Under the pieces are notes generated by a model. The model worked only from the letters and a program-made list of their open reading frames with translations, searched no databases and was not told the origin of the DNA. From positions 13,516,796-13,580,795 of the forward strand of contig OW203722.1 in NCBI GenBank assembly GCA_934045075.1: 64,000 nt of DNA. The letters are read 5' to 3'. Of this stretch, positions 36,505 to 48,500 are shown in pieces. This stretch comes from Yponomeuta sedellus (Eukaryota; Arthropoda; Insecta; Lepidoptera; Yponomeutidae). Positions within the stretch are counted from its first letter, which is position 1, and the number at the start of each line of letters is the position of its first letter. The position numbers and the translations under genes were made by a program.

Positions 36505-39500
36505 TTAGTATCTAAATTGTCCCTTCCGTGAGCGTTCTTCGTGGTACACGCGCATGGGGGAGTAGGTTCCATTCGATGACCCGTTGGCATTCAAACCTGT
36601 TGAAAATTATATTCGTTAAATATACTTCTGCGGAAAACTGTCGTAAAATGTGAATAGTACCTTGCAGCTGTCCGTCCACTGTGCAGGCTAAAAATTTACA
36701 ATCAAGGTGAGATATGATGTTCTTGTTCATTTGAAGGCCTGCGCTCTTGTTCATTTGAAGGCCTGCGCAGACGAGGAACGTTTGTCCCCGAGGGACAAAA
36801 GCCCCTGAATCGTAAAAACGTGTCCTCCGAGTACTTGTCGCGGACTCAATGCCTACGGTGTGCGGTCATTTTGTTCCCCGGAAATAGAGTAAAGCTTACG
36901 CTATCGAAGCAAATATTGTTAGATTACATACAATGGAGTTGTAATTTTCATGAAGTTGAAAAAGAAAAGGCGTTTTAAAAGAAAACACCGAACTTTTGTC
37001 CAGTCCGGTCTCTTGATGTCCTCGGTGACTTGAGGGACTTTTTGTACGGTGTACTTTTAGTTCTTCGTGTGCGTTATTCGATACAATTTATAAGAGATCT
37101 ATATCGACGGACAAAAAAGTACTCGGGGGGGGGGGGGGGGCTAGTCCATCGTCTGCGTAGGCCTTAATTTGTCTACTTATGTGTCTCTATACCTGAATAC
37201 GTTATGATTTATTTGTTACAGATAATCGGTTTCCCATATATCGTGCCGTGACTTGACATGACATTTGAAGCGACGAAGTTAAGAACTTCAGTAAGTTAAT
37301 ACGATTTCTGTACAGAAAGTTCTGGATGATTGGTTGATGGATGGATGGATGGTTTGGTTGGTCCACCCTGCGTGACATAGCGAATCAAACATTTCTGTTT
37401 TCTGTGCTCTATTATAAAGTAGTATCTGACAAAGACCAAATATGACATCAAACTTGCATAAACACGCGTTTTTTTTTACTTTTATAGTCTAACCTCTGTT
37501 GGACCCACAGAGACCTCATTCTCAGACACAATTGCAAACGGGGAATACCCCTATATCCGGTTCCTCCAAATAAAACTCTAACCACTGTTATGGAGTCAAA
37601 GAAAATAATGCTTATCTATTATGGTGATAATTTGAGATGGTGTCAGGGACAACGTCGTTAGGAATAGGGATCCACGTGTGACGCACTCGATCCCTATCTT
37701 TTACCAAAACATGTGACCTTACGGCAACATCGTGATGTGAGCCGTTATAAATCTATCGTTATAAACCTTATGTATAGTTTTACCTTGCAGCAGCGTCTGT
37801 GGGGGCGCCACCGAGGGTGCTTGGCAGCGCGGCGCCAGCACCAGGTGGTAAAGGGTGAGGTAGACTGCCGCTACCAGCAATGACGTCACAGCCAGCGACC
37901 GGTACACCTGCTGAGCTGCCTCAAGGTCCGGCGCGATCGTTACGATGCCGCCGATTATGGCGCCGATGCAACGACCTGAAGGTATTTTGAATTCACGCTA
38001 TGACACAAGGGGAAAGTTCTGTAAATTTGCAATCAAGATTTTCATTTTAATCCTCATAGACTTTTTGTCACGTTATGTGTGACCGTATGGTTTGTTAGCA
38101 CAGAAAGCGCAACATATTTGCGCCATTCAATGTTAAAAGCTCACGGGTTTTCGTTCCTAGTTTTGTTATATTTCTCTATAGCTGAGTCACAGTTGAGCTC
38201 TCGTCGTCGACGTCGTCGTCAGGCTATACTAATCCACTGCTGGACATAGCCCTCCCCTAATGAGCGCCATAGCGCCCTGTCTTCAGCTTGCCGTATCCAG
38301 CATCTGCCTGCAGTTTTTCGCAGATCGTCATGCCACCTAGTCGGAGGTCGTCCTACACTCCGTTTGCCGAGTCGCGGTCTCCACTCAAGGACACCTTTAT
38401 TCCAACGGTTGTCGGTTCTTCGCGAGATATGGCCTGCCCACTGCCAATTCAGCTTGCTGATTCTCTGAGCTATGTCGATAACTTTTGTTCTCTGTCGGAT
38501 GCATTCGTTACGAATCATATCCTTTAGAGAAACTCCGCGCATAGCTCTCTCCTTAGCTCATAGTTGAGCTCTCACTTCTTCATTAATATATAACTCAAAG
38601 TTATGATAAGGATAAATATATTGGAGCAGATGGTTTGCTCCTGGATGGAGCACAGGTTGTTGGCTGTGGGTTGTTAAGACCCCTGGATTAATTGGAAATA
38701 AAACGGAAAAATATTAACGACCGAAAATGTATTTCGACACCACAGAACAGAAGTGACAAGTATCACACGAAGACAGTTGCTTTTTGAATTACTAAAGAGT
38801 TCATAAACTCTAACACCTTCCCTAATTCAAAACTGTCTTAAATCTTCATCATCCAGTCTTCGTCAATCCCAAGGAAAGACATAGGGACCAGAAGGTCGGG
38901 CGTGGCAGTGCTTTAGTGAGCATGCCTGCCACTTGGTCAGATGTTCCAATTCTTTGAACTTCAATCACTCCTTCTGTTACCAACTCCCTCACATAAAAAT
39001 GTCTTATACGAATGTGCTTCGTTCTTTTATGAAATTCAGGGTTGTGGGCGAGTTTCACTGCAGCTTCATAATCCACACTTAACGTTGGGATATGCGTAAG
39101 CTCGGTGAGGTCTTTTAAAATCCGTGTCAGCCAGACTAGCTCTCTAGCAGCTTCACTGGCTGCAACAAGCTCAGCTTCTGTCGTCGAAATAGCAACTGAC
39201 GCTTGTCTTTGGCTTAGCCACGAAATTATTCCTCCAGAATAACGACACACCACACCAGTAGTAGATCGTCCGGTTTCTCGATCTCCACCGTGATCTGCGT
39301 CACTGAATCCTTCTAGTACACCGGGTAAATGCTGGGCTTTATACTTTATACCAAGTGAGTATGTTCCCTTAATGTAGCGAAACATACGTTTTACGCGAAG
39401 CCAATCTTCGTAGGTAGGCGATTCCAGTTTTCGAGACACGACTCCTACAGCATATGCTATGTCCGGACGAGTTCCGACCATTAAATATGCAAGGGCTCCG

Positions 39501-42500
39501 ACAGCTTCACGATATGGAAAGTTACTAACTTCTCTCCTCTCTTGACATTTCTCTTGAGTCTGTGGGCTCCTTTTCTATAGGTGTAGTAACGGGGTTGCAG
39601 TCAGCCATCCCGAAACGCTCCAGAATTTTCTTCGCATACGCCTCTTGATTAATAAGGATAGAGCCATCCTCTTTTTTATTTATCTGTAGACCTAGATAGT
39701 GAGACGCAGGTTTCGTGGTAATACTCAGTCTTTTCTTTAGGTCGTACAGAAACGTATTAGCTACGTCCTCATTGGTAGCTGCTACTAATCCATCATTGAC
39801 ATATAACGTAATAAGTAGCTTTTTGTTATTGACTTTTTTCGTATATAAGCAACAGTCAGCTTCGGACTGATTGAAGCCCATATCTAAAAGTATTTCTTGA
39901 AAACAAGAGTTCCAACATCTTGGCGCTTGTTTCAAGCCGTATAAGCTTCGGTTTAGCTTCCAAACATTCGTTGATCTGTCAGTGTAGCCATCCGGCTGTT
40001 GTGCATAGATTTCCTCCTTCAAGTTTCCGTTGAGGAACGCTGTACATACATCGAATTGTACAAGGTGTAAATTCTCTTGTGAGCTTACACTTAATAGAGC
40101 TCTTATAGTAGCAAGACGAGCCACAGGACTAAACGTCTGGTCATAGTCTTGTCCTTTCCTCTGCTTGTAGCCTTTTACGACAAGTCGAGCTTTATACTTG
40201 TCAATGGATCCATCTGGATTCATCTTAACTCTTAGAACCCATTTGCAAGGCAGAGCTTTCCTGCCTTTCGGCAAAATACAGGGCGTCCATACGTTGAGAT
40301 CTTTAAGTGACTTCATTTCACTATCCATTGCCATTTTCCACTCTCCGCAATCATCTCTAGTCATTGCGTCGGAAAAGTTCGACGGGTAAGTCTCCATGGC
40401 ACAAACGTAGTCGTTGAATTTGCTGGGTCGAGACGTTGGACGTGGCCTTAGGGCGTATCTCCTAGGCTGCTGGGTATTCGAGTCAACAGGCGGTTGTTCG
40501 ACGTCGAAGAACTCCTCTCCTTCTTCTTCAGCATTGTGTTCTTCATCCCTTTCTTCGACCATACCTTCCTCCCCAAATTCAAACGATCTCGAGATGCTCG
40601 TTTCTTCGTTTGCCCTTATTTCGTCACGTGGTTCTGGTTGTCCGAAATCAGTCACAACTTGCTGACGACTGTCTTGAGACACTCTTATTTCGATTTCGTT
40701 TTCTTTAGTGTCCGTGTGAATAAATTTCTCGGGTTCAGCGGCTTCGTTCTCTATTCTGTAGAGCGGTTTTTCATCAAATGTCACATCACGTGACCGGATG
40801 AGACTGTACTTATTATTCTCTACCGCTGCCCAGATGCGATAACCGTCATCGTTATCGTATCCAACGAGTCTGCCTTTGTAGGCTTTCTTGGAGAGCTTCT
40901 TCCTCTTTTGCTTGGGGACATGGGCGTAGCATGTGCTTCCAATTATCCTTAGATGGGATACATTTGGCTTTTTCCCGTGCCATAATTCAAACGGTGCTTT
41001 ATCTTCCACTCTGGACGGACCTGTCCTATTAAGGACGTATGCAACCGCATTAATTATCTCTGCCCAAAGCACTTGAGGTAATCCTTCTCCACTGTACATT
41101 ATGGTCCTCCCTGCTTCGACCAATGTACGATTGTCGCGTTCACAGCAACCATTTTGTTCCGGCGTATATGGCATCGTCAGTCTCTGTTTGATTCCTTTGT
41201 TAGCAAGAATCTCCTTGACATCGAGGTTGTCAAATTCACCGCCATTGTCGCACAGAATCGTTTTAATTGTGTGGCCTGTATTTTGTACTTCAGCGATCAT
41301 CTCTTGCAATTTCTGTTTTACTTCAGACTTGGCTCTCATGAAGTATATCAGACGGTATCCAGAGTATTCGTCTCGAAAGAGTACGAAATACCGCAAATTA
41401 GTGACTGAACTGGGAAACGGTCCGCACACATCGCTATGAATGAGCTCTCCGGGTTGTGAGGCTCTAGTTCTCGTACCGAACTTGTGTCTGTGTGTTTTTC
41501 CAAATATACAACTTTCACATAGCGTATCGTCTATGGGTAAGTCCTTTCCCAATTCTCGCTTCACATAGGCTCTTACATGCCTCTTGTTCTGGTGGGCGAG
41601 TCTCTCGTGGTATAACGGAGTTATCGAATATGTTACCGCTATCTGTGGTACGATATTTTTTACTCTTAGTTTGTAGAGACCGCCACGCTGGTTACGTTTG
41701 CCAAGAACCTTTATCTCTCCATCGACCGAAATACTGCACTCTTCAGTTGTCGACGTGAACTTACTGTTCGGATTCTTGTCGTGAGCTGCTAGGACCGAAA
41801 ACAGATTTTTCTTGATGCCGGGAACGTGCCATACATCTTCTAAAGTGTTGAGTTCAACTTTTCCGTTAACGCTTGCTTCGATGACAATCGATCCCATTCC
41901 TTTGGCTTGCATAACATTGCCATTGGCTGTTGTGACCGTGTGCGCATTATCGAACGGTTGAAAAGTCGTGAACAGGTCACCTCTATTAGTGATGTGGCTG
42001 GTTGCACCATTATCTACATACCAGCTATCCATGTCTAGCTCAATTGTACAGACTTCTGTCTGTGTATACATCACTGTCATGTTTACTGCTTGAGAGTGAG
42101 AGGTGCAAGTCTTTGGTGGATTTCTGCTCTTCGGTGGTTTGCCATCTTGAACCCACTTTTGGCAGTTCTTGACACGATGACCGATCTTTGAGCAGTAATT
42201 ACACCTTATCTTCTTGTCCTTCTTCGCGTCGTGCATCTGTGTCTGAGCATTTGAACTAGTAGCTAGGGCTTCTTGAACAGGTACGGGATTACTTGACAAG
42301 TTCCTTTCGAATGCACACAGATGGTTGGTTAAACTCTCGACTGTCCTTTCGGATTTGGGTACCAAGAGCCAGCTACTCTTGAAAGGACTGTATTCTTCTC
42401 CGAGTGTGTCAAGTATCTTGCATATAAGTAGTAGTTCGGGTAACTCCTTCTTATCTTTTTTCAGATCTTGAACAAGTTCAGTCCATATGTTTTTCAATTT

Positions 42501-45500
42501 ACTCATATGCGTTGCGACGTCATCTTCGGAGTTCCGTTTGAATCCGAAGAAGCTCATGCACAGGTTGTAGCTTTTATCTTCACTTGTCCCATCGAATAGT
42601 CTATGTAGTTCTAACCAGACTTCACGTGCAGTGTTAAATCGCATGACTTTCTGTAATGTCGCGTCATTCATGTTGCTTGTCAACAGGAGTAGCGCAATGC
42701 AGTCAGCTTTCGTGTAGGATGCACGCTGATCTCCTAATCCTGCTGCTGCATCTTCTTGAGACGCGGGTGTCGTCAATTTGCCCTCGACGATTTCTAGTGC
42801 GTTTGGTACGCTTCGAAGTGCAATCTGTATTTTGTATTTCCACGTACACCAGTTCGACTTGCCTTCAAGTTGACCGACGTGAAGTTTCGTGCTGATGTTG
42901 TCCATCTCAGCCTTACTGCGTAATCTACTGGACTAACCAAGTTCCTATTGGACTATCCTGGACTGATAACCTGATAGACTATTCTGAATTCTATAGAATT
43001 ATCCTAGGCCCATAGCTGGGCATAAACTCGTTAATCCGTTAATCGTTAACTAACGAAGTTAACATTTTGATTAGCGGATTAACTTTTAAGTTAACTTTAA
43101 AAAATGTTAACGGACATGTTAACTTCCGTTAATTATGCAGAAGTCCGTTAATCGTTAATCCAATGCCTACTATTTACCGCACGGCTCCGCGGGTCGAGGC
43201 GCGAAAAACAGGTTCAGACAAGTGCCGGGCGCGGCGAGCGCGGCGCGTGGCAGCGAGTGAAACAAAAACAAAACTATTTTGCCGGCGCGTGCGAGTGAGA
43301 AAACTGCGAAGAAAGTTTCGTTTGATCATTTCATTACTTAGCGCCGCTACTTAGAGTGACAAGTGTTTTGTTTGTTGTTATTATAAAATATTGTCAGTAA
43401 TCATTTGCGTGTTGATAAAGAAGAGTGCAGTGAAATTTAGACAGATAAAGTGTACTGTGCAGTGTAAAGACATGGAATCGGATTCCAGCGGTCCTGATGA
43501 GAATTCATGGCCACATTTGACGGAGTATGTGGAATTTGTATCCAGATCGGGCCAACAAATACTTTTTGCGTGTAAACGATGCTTGCCGAAAGACACCAAA
43601 ATAAAAGTTCATGTATCAAGCCTGAATAATTTGAAACAACATGTAAAAATGGTACATGAGTCACAATACGTACAGTTTTTATAAGTTCACTAACGCAAAG
43701 ATATAAAAATGCAATTTTACACATAGTTAACGGATTAACGATTAACTTTAACTTGCGTTAATTCTTCCGAAATGTAACGCTTTAACGTTTAACGAAGCTA
43801 ACTTTTTTTGTAGCGGATTAACGATTCACGAAGTTTACTATTTTATTAACGGTGCCCAGCTATGCCTGGGCCCATAACCTATTGGAGCAGATGGTAGCAC
43901 AGTTGGTTGGCTGTGGGTTGTTAAGACCCCTGGATTAATTGGAAATAAAACGGAATAATATTAACGACCGAAAATGTATTTCGACACCACAGAACAGAAG
44001 TGACAAGTGTCACACGAAGACAGTTGCTTTTTGAATTACTAAAGAGTTCATAAACTCTAACAAAATAGTGCTCTTTCAACTGCTTCTTAAATGTTCCTAC
44101 CAAATTGTGGGAGCGAATATTTTCTGTGGCAGTACATTTCACAGCCTAATCGAATGGACTGTGAATTCTTCCAAAACTTACCAATGCAAAAATGCGCGAT
44201 CACAGGTAAAGCTTGTCCAGTAGCAGTGTATTTCCTTGGCACGAGGTGTCTGAAGTAAAGCATGGCTGTCACCCACACGAGGCTCAAGGTGAACACTTCT
44301 AACGCCTCGCAGACTAACACCCAGGAATAGTCCGTACTGAAGCCTAGACCTGGGGACAGGACACCGAGGAATTAGTGCGTCTGAAGTCTGCACATATCGA
44401 TGAAGATCTTACATTTGAAAATTACATTATATGGTTCAAAATTAAGAAGCAGTGAGCAATTAAATAAACATTTTATGGTTATTGTTCTATTCAACAATAG
44501 TAACTTGTACACCGAGGGGAGAAAACGATATCTCGAGTTTCCTTCACGCCCGCGAACAGGGGCACTATTATGCGTATCCACTGATTTTAGTGACGTTGAT
44601 TATTACTTTTTTTAAGCTACTCCAGCTGTCACATGCATTCATATTTTGACACTTTGGAGTAGTCTAATCTAAATGCTTAACTCGATAGAGTGGAATGTTA
44701 CGTAATAAGCGGGCAGAAATAGATCTTTCTTCCGAGTGGTGCTTTATACACCTACAAGCAAAATAAAAGTCCATATTATATATTTTTGTTCGTAGTGCAG
44801 AAAAAGGTTGCATGCCTCCTTTCATTGAAAATAGAGTTCAAAAAAAGTTTCCCTCCTCTTTTTTCTAATTATTTGATATTAATATATTTGTATTTTTTTT
44901 ATATTTGCTGATAAAAACCAAAAGAACTCTAGCAACGCATGAATCCAAATTTTTCCCGCCCACATTTATAAGGGAGAGTGGAGCAATAAGATTCTTACTG
45001 AGTGGGTGCGGTATAAACAACCTTACTACCCGGACTACTTTGATTATTATTATTATTACGTTTATTGCACATAAGTAAAAAAATACAATGGCAATGTGGC
45101 GGACTTAATGCTATAAGCATTTTCTACCAGTCAACCACAGATGGTGCAAGAGATTAAATGGTAGGCATTCGAAACAAAACGGAAGAGAAACTTAGTTAAA
45201 ATTAGATAAGCTGACAAGTACTCAATAAGTACCTACATATAATATATAAGTAAGTAAATATACACAAAATACTTATAATAGATAATAATTATATTTAAAA
45301 ATATATGAAATAACATAACATAACATTTACATACAGGCACATACATTGCTTCTGGCCCCACACTAGGATACCCTGTGTCGTGGGAACCAGAAACAACGAC
45401 ATCACAAACATGTAAACATCCAAGACCTGGACTTTTTTTTTTTGTTTCCAGCCGGGATTCGAACCCGGGACCTCTTGCATGGTAGGCAGACGCGCTACCG

Positions 45501-48500
45501 CTACGCCACAGAGGTCGTCAAAATATATATACTAATAACTATCACAACATAGGTGTTATAAATATATATTAAAAAGGACGTTAGACAGTAGTGAGATGTT
45601 GTTGATGTTTTAATGTTGGAGAAGTTAATCTCTCAGTGCTTGCCATATTTTTCTACGAAATTCGCCCTTCGTCCTGAATGAGGATCCAGATGCGATCGAC
45701 CGACCTGCTTTAGGAACCGTTTATTGGGTTCCGTAGTCAAAAAGGAACTTCATAGTTTCGATGACCGTCGGTGTGTATGTCCGCGGCTTTCGTCCCCCCT
45801 CCCTCTTCCGGCTAAACAGCACATAATTAATGAACTAGATGTACCTCGTGGTTTATTAGGGGAAATAAGTTGTATATTAAAAGTAGAAGATATTTTCGTA
45901 TAAGCGTAGCCTAGCCGTTAATCCAGGGTGTCAGTTAACTTCAAACCAAATTTTATGAAAATTGCTCCATCCGTTTCGACGTGAAGAAGTAACAGACATA
46001 CACACTCACAAACTTTCGCCTTTTTAATATTAGTGTGATGAGATGATTGATGAAAAGGAAAACTATCATGGCTAAGGCTTTACAAGTTAACGAGGACTAA
46101 GCAACAAACTTGGGAAAACTTCGTGCTAACTTCATTGAAAATTACATTGCTGAAGTTTTTAATTCTGTAAAACAGGTAAAAGATCTGCTACCGGACCCTA
46201 CACTGTGTGTGGCCCGACACGCAGTTGCTTGGCGTACTAACCAGTAAATCTCAAACAGTAGAAAGTGAAGGCGGCGATGAATATGTTGGAATGACCAAGG
46301 AAGTCCACGATATCTTCAGCCCAGAACAGCGCTGGGACTGCTGGCAAAGCGCCTATGGTCAATGTTAAACCAGTCAGGGTGTCTGTGCCATTCAAGTCCA
46401 ATATGGTCCTGGAATAAAAAAGTATTATAGTTCGGGAATTGTTCAGAAATTTGCCTAAATTATTTTTACCCACTTTAAACAAAAATGATACAACGTGCGG
46501 GCGAGAGGGAAAGCTAGTACAATAAACTATCTTAAATCTTCAAGTCGTTTTTGAATCACTCAGGGCCTATTTCTGAATTGATTGATTATTTCACTAAGTA
46601 AATACTTATCTCAAGTATTGTATTTTTATCAGCTGTGAGTCGCTAAGGCGCTACGCCCAAGATCAAACACACATAATAATCTTATTTATTGATTTGAACT
46701 GTTACGTGTTATCCTGGTTTTCAGCGATAAAACCGCGTTCTAGTTTACGATTCTCACCAAGGCAAGTAAGCATCAATAGCGCTCCAGAGGGTCCCTAAGA
46801 GCGTGACGACACCAAAAACGGCCGCAGTCTCAGCCCCGTATCGTCGCACGGTGTTCATTGGCATTGCCAGGACTCCAGTCGCCGTGTGCCACCACCACTC
46901 CGGGGTTGAGAGAGGCATGTGACTGCAAATAAAAGAGATTACGTTACAGCGGTTAAAGAATAAATTTACTTCATAACTTCCGTACACTCCGTATAGGTAT
47001 GCAATGCCTTCAAGAAACCTTCGATGAGCTTACGATCCGAAAATTACTGACCTATCAGCCAACAGAATAATGGCTCCAATTAACATGAAAACAGCGTTCA
47101 TCACGAACGGAATCAGGTAAGGCGCCTCCGGGACTTCTTTCGCTGCGAGACCAGCCAGGGGCGGGAATATCGCTAAGCCGAGAGTCCCGAAGGCGAGCTG
47201 CCTGCCCACGTCGCCGCGACCGAGCGACGTTTCGCGAGTAGCGATGACGCAAGCTGTCCCGAGCAAGGCAAAGGCAGCTGTGGGCCAGATGTCGGCGAAC
47301 AACCTGCAAGCAATTTGCAAAAAAAGAATTACAATAATATGCGCTTATGATAAGGGTAAAAGCTTTTATGATTCACGAGCGCGATAACGTGACGTTTCAG
47401 TTTAATTTACTGTTTAGAAAATATGCGCTAAAGAAGTTTTCAGTTCAAAAAGGGGGATGTGTGTGTGTGCTTATGACCAGTAAATAGAATTGAAAACTCG
47501 ATCGTGATTGTTCATTTTCGGTCAGTGCTCGGTAAGTGCTCCTAAAAAGTTTTAAACTCAGTAATAGTGATAAAAAGGTCTTCGACGTTTGAATTCGTCG
47601 CAGACGCAGTCTAAGGGAACATTATTCGCCGTACCTGATGACGAAATAACTCCAAAAGGTGTAACTTGGGTCGCCGATGATCAGCCTACATTGAGCCTCG
47701 GCTAGTACACCATTGGGCTCGTCATAGGGGTCCAAGACTTTGCACCGAACAGCGGGCCTGCAGTCGGTTTGTACCTTCTCAAGTTCTTCAACTACAATGG
47801 TCGGCACTGGACAACTTGATGATTCGACTGTGAAATAAAAAACATATATTTCTCCTACTGTTATCTGACCCCGCAAACGTTCTGGTGGCTTACGACCTAT
47901 TCTCGAACCCACCAAAAATACACAATGCAATAATCGATGAAGCCGTTTCGGAGAGTTCTATAACAAACAATGTTACATGAGATTTTTATTTGTTAGATTG
48001 TATTGCGTGATTCAGAAATATCGGGCAAAAACACGTCCGCCGCTGTCTGATCTATGAAGCGCTTTATCTCTCGAATCATATAACTTATGATCTTTCTTAT
48101 TGATCAAAGAGTTATGAAAATAGATTGTTGCCTATGTAATTTTACGAAAACGTTGTATTGGTATATTTTTTTAAGGATCGTCCATGCGCGAAATCGTTTC
48201 GCTCTTCTTTCTGGCTGACCCAGCGAAATTCGTACCGCCTACCATCACTCTTTAAATTTTTTTATTTTTTTCTCTGTAAGAACCATCCTCGCGCTTCAAG
48301 GAATATTCTAAAAAAAGAATTAGCAAAATAGGTTCAGCTCCTCTTGAGATTTGCGCTTATCAACACATTCGGGGATTCATTTTTATATTATAGATTAATT
48401 TTTGCCCAAAATGTGGGTTAAGCGTTTCATGAGTTATGAAAATGTTCCTCACTGGTTTTATGAATGCACCAGTTGCTCGGTCGCTCCGGATCAGTGGAGT

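Larger units (their letters stand above)
38619..44062 (-). mobile_element. Ty1/copia LTR retrotransposon, with nested hAT
   Basis: The 5' LTR is at 43880-44062 and the 3' LTR at 38619-38815 (each beginning TGTTAGAGTTTATGAACTCT on the minus strand), between 5-bp target duplications AAATA (38614-38618 and 44063-44067). The two LTRs differ by a small indel cluster and only a few substitutions, so the insertion is fairly young. It has a copia-type primer site, a polypurine tract GGGAAGG next to the 3' LTR (38816-38822) and gag-pol between. It lies in an intron of the MFSD6-like gene, in the same direction. Confidence 0.95.

Noticed and set aside
40198..41758. Plus-strand genes within the copia pol region
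   Set aside because: They are opposite-strand shadows of the gag-pol frame.
45438..45510. tRNA gene on the minus strand
   Set aside because: The acceptor stem does not pair and the sequence runs on into a SINE body with an (AAT)n tail.
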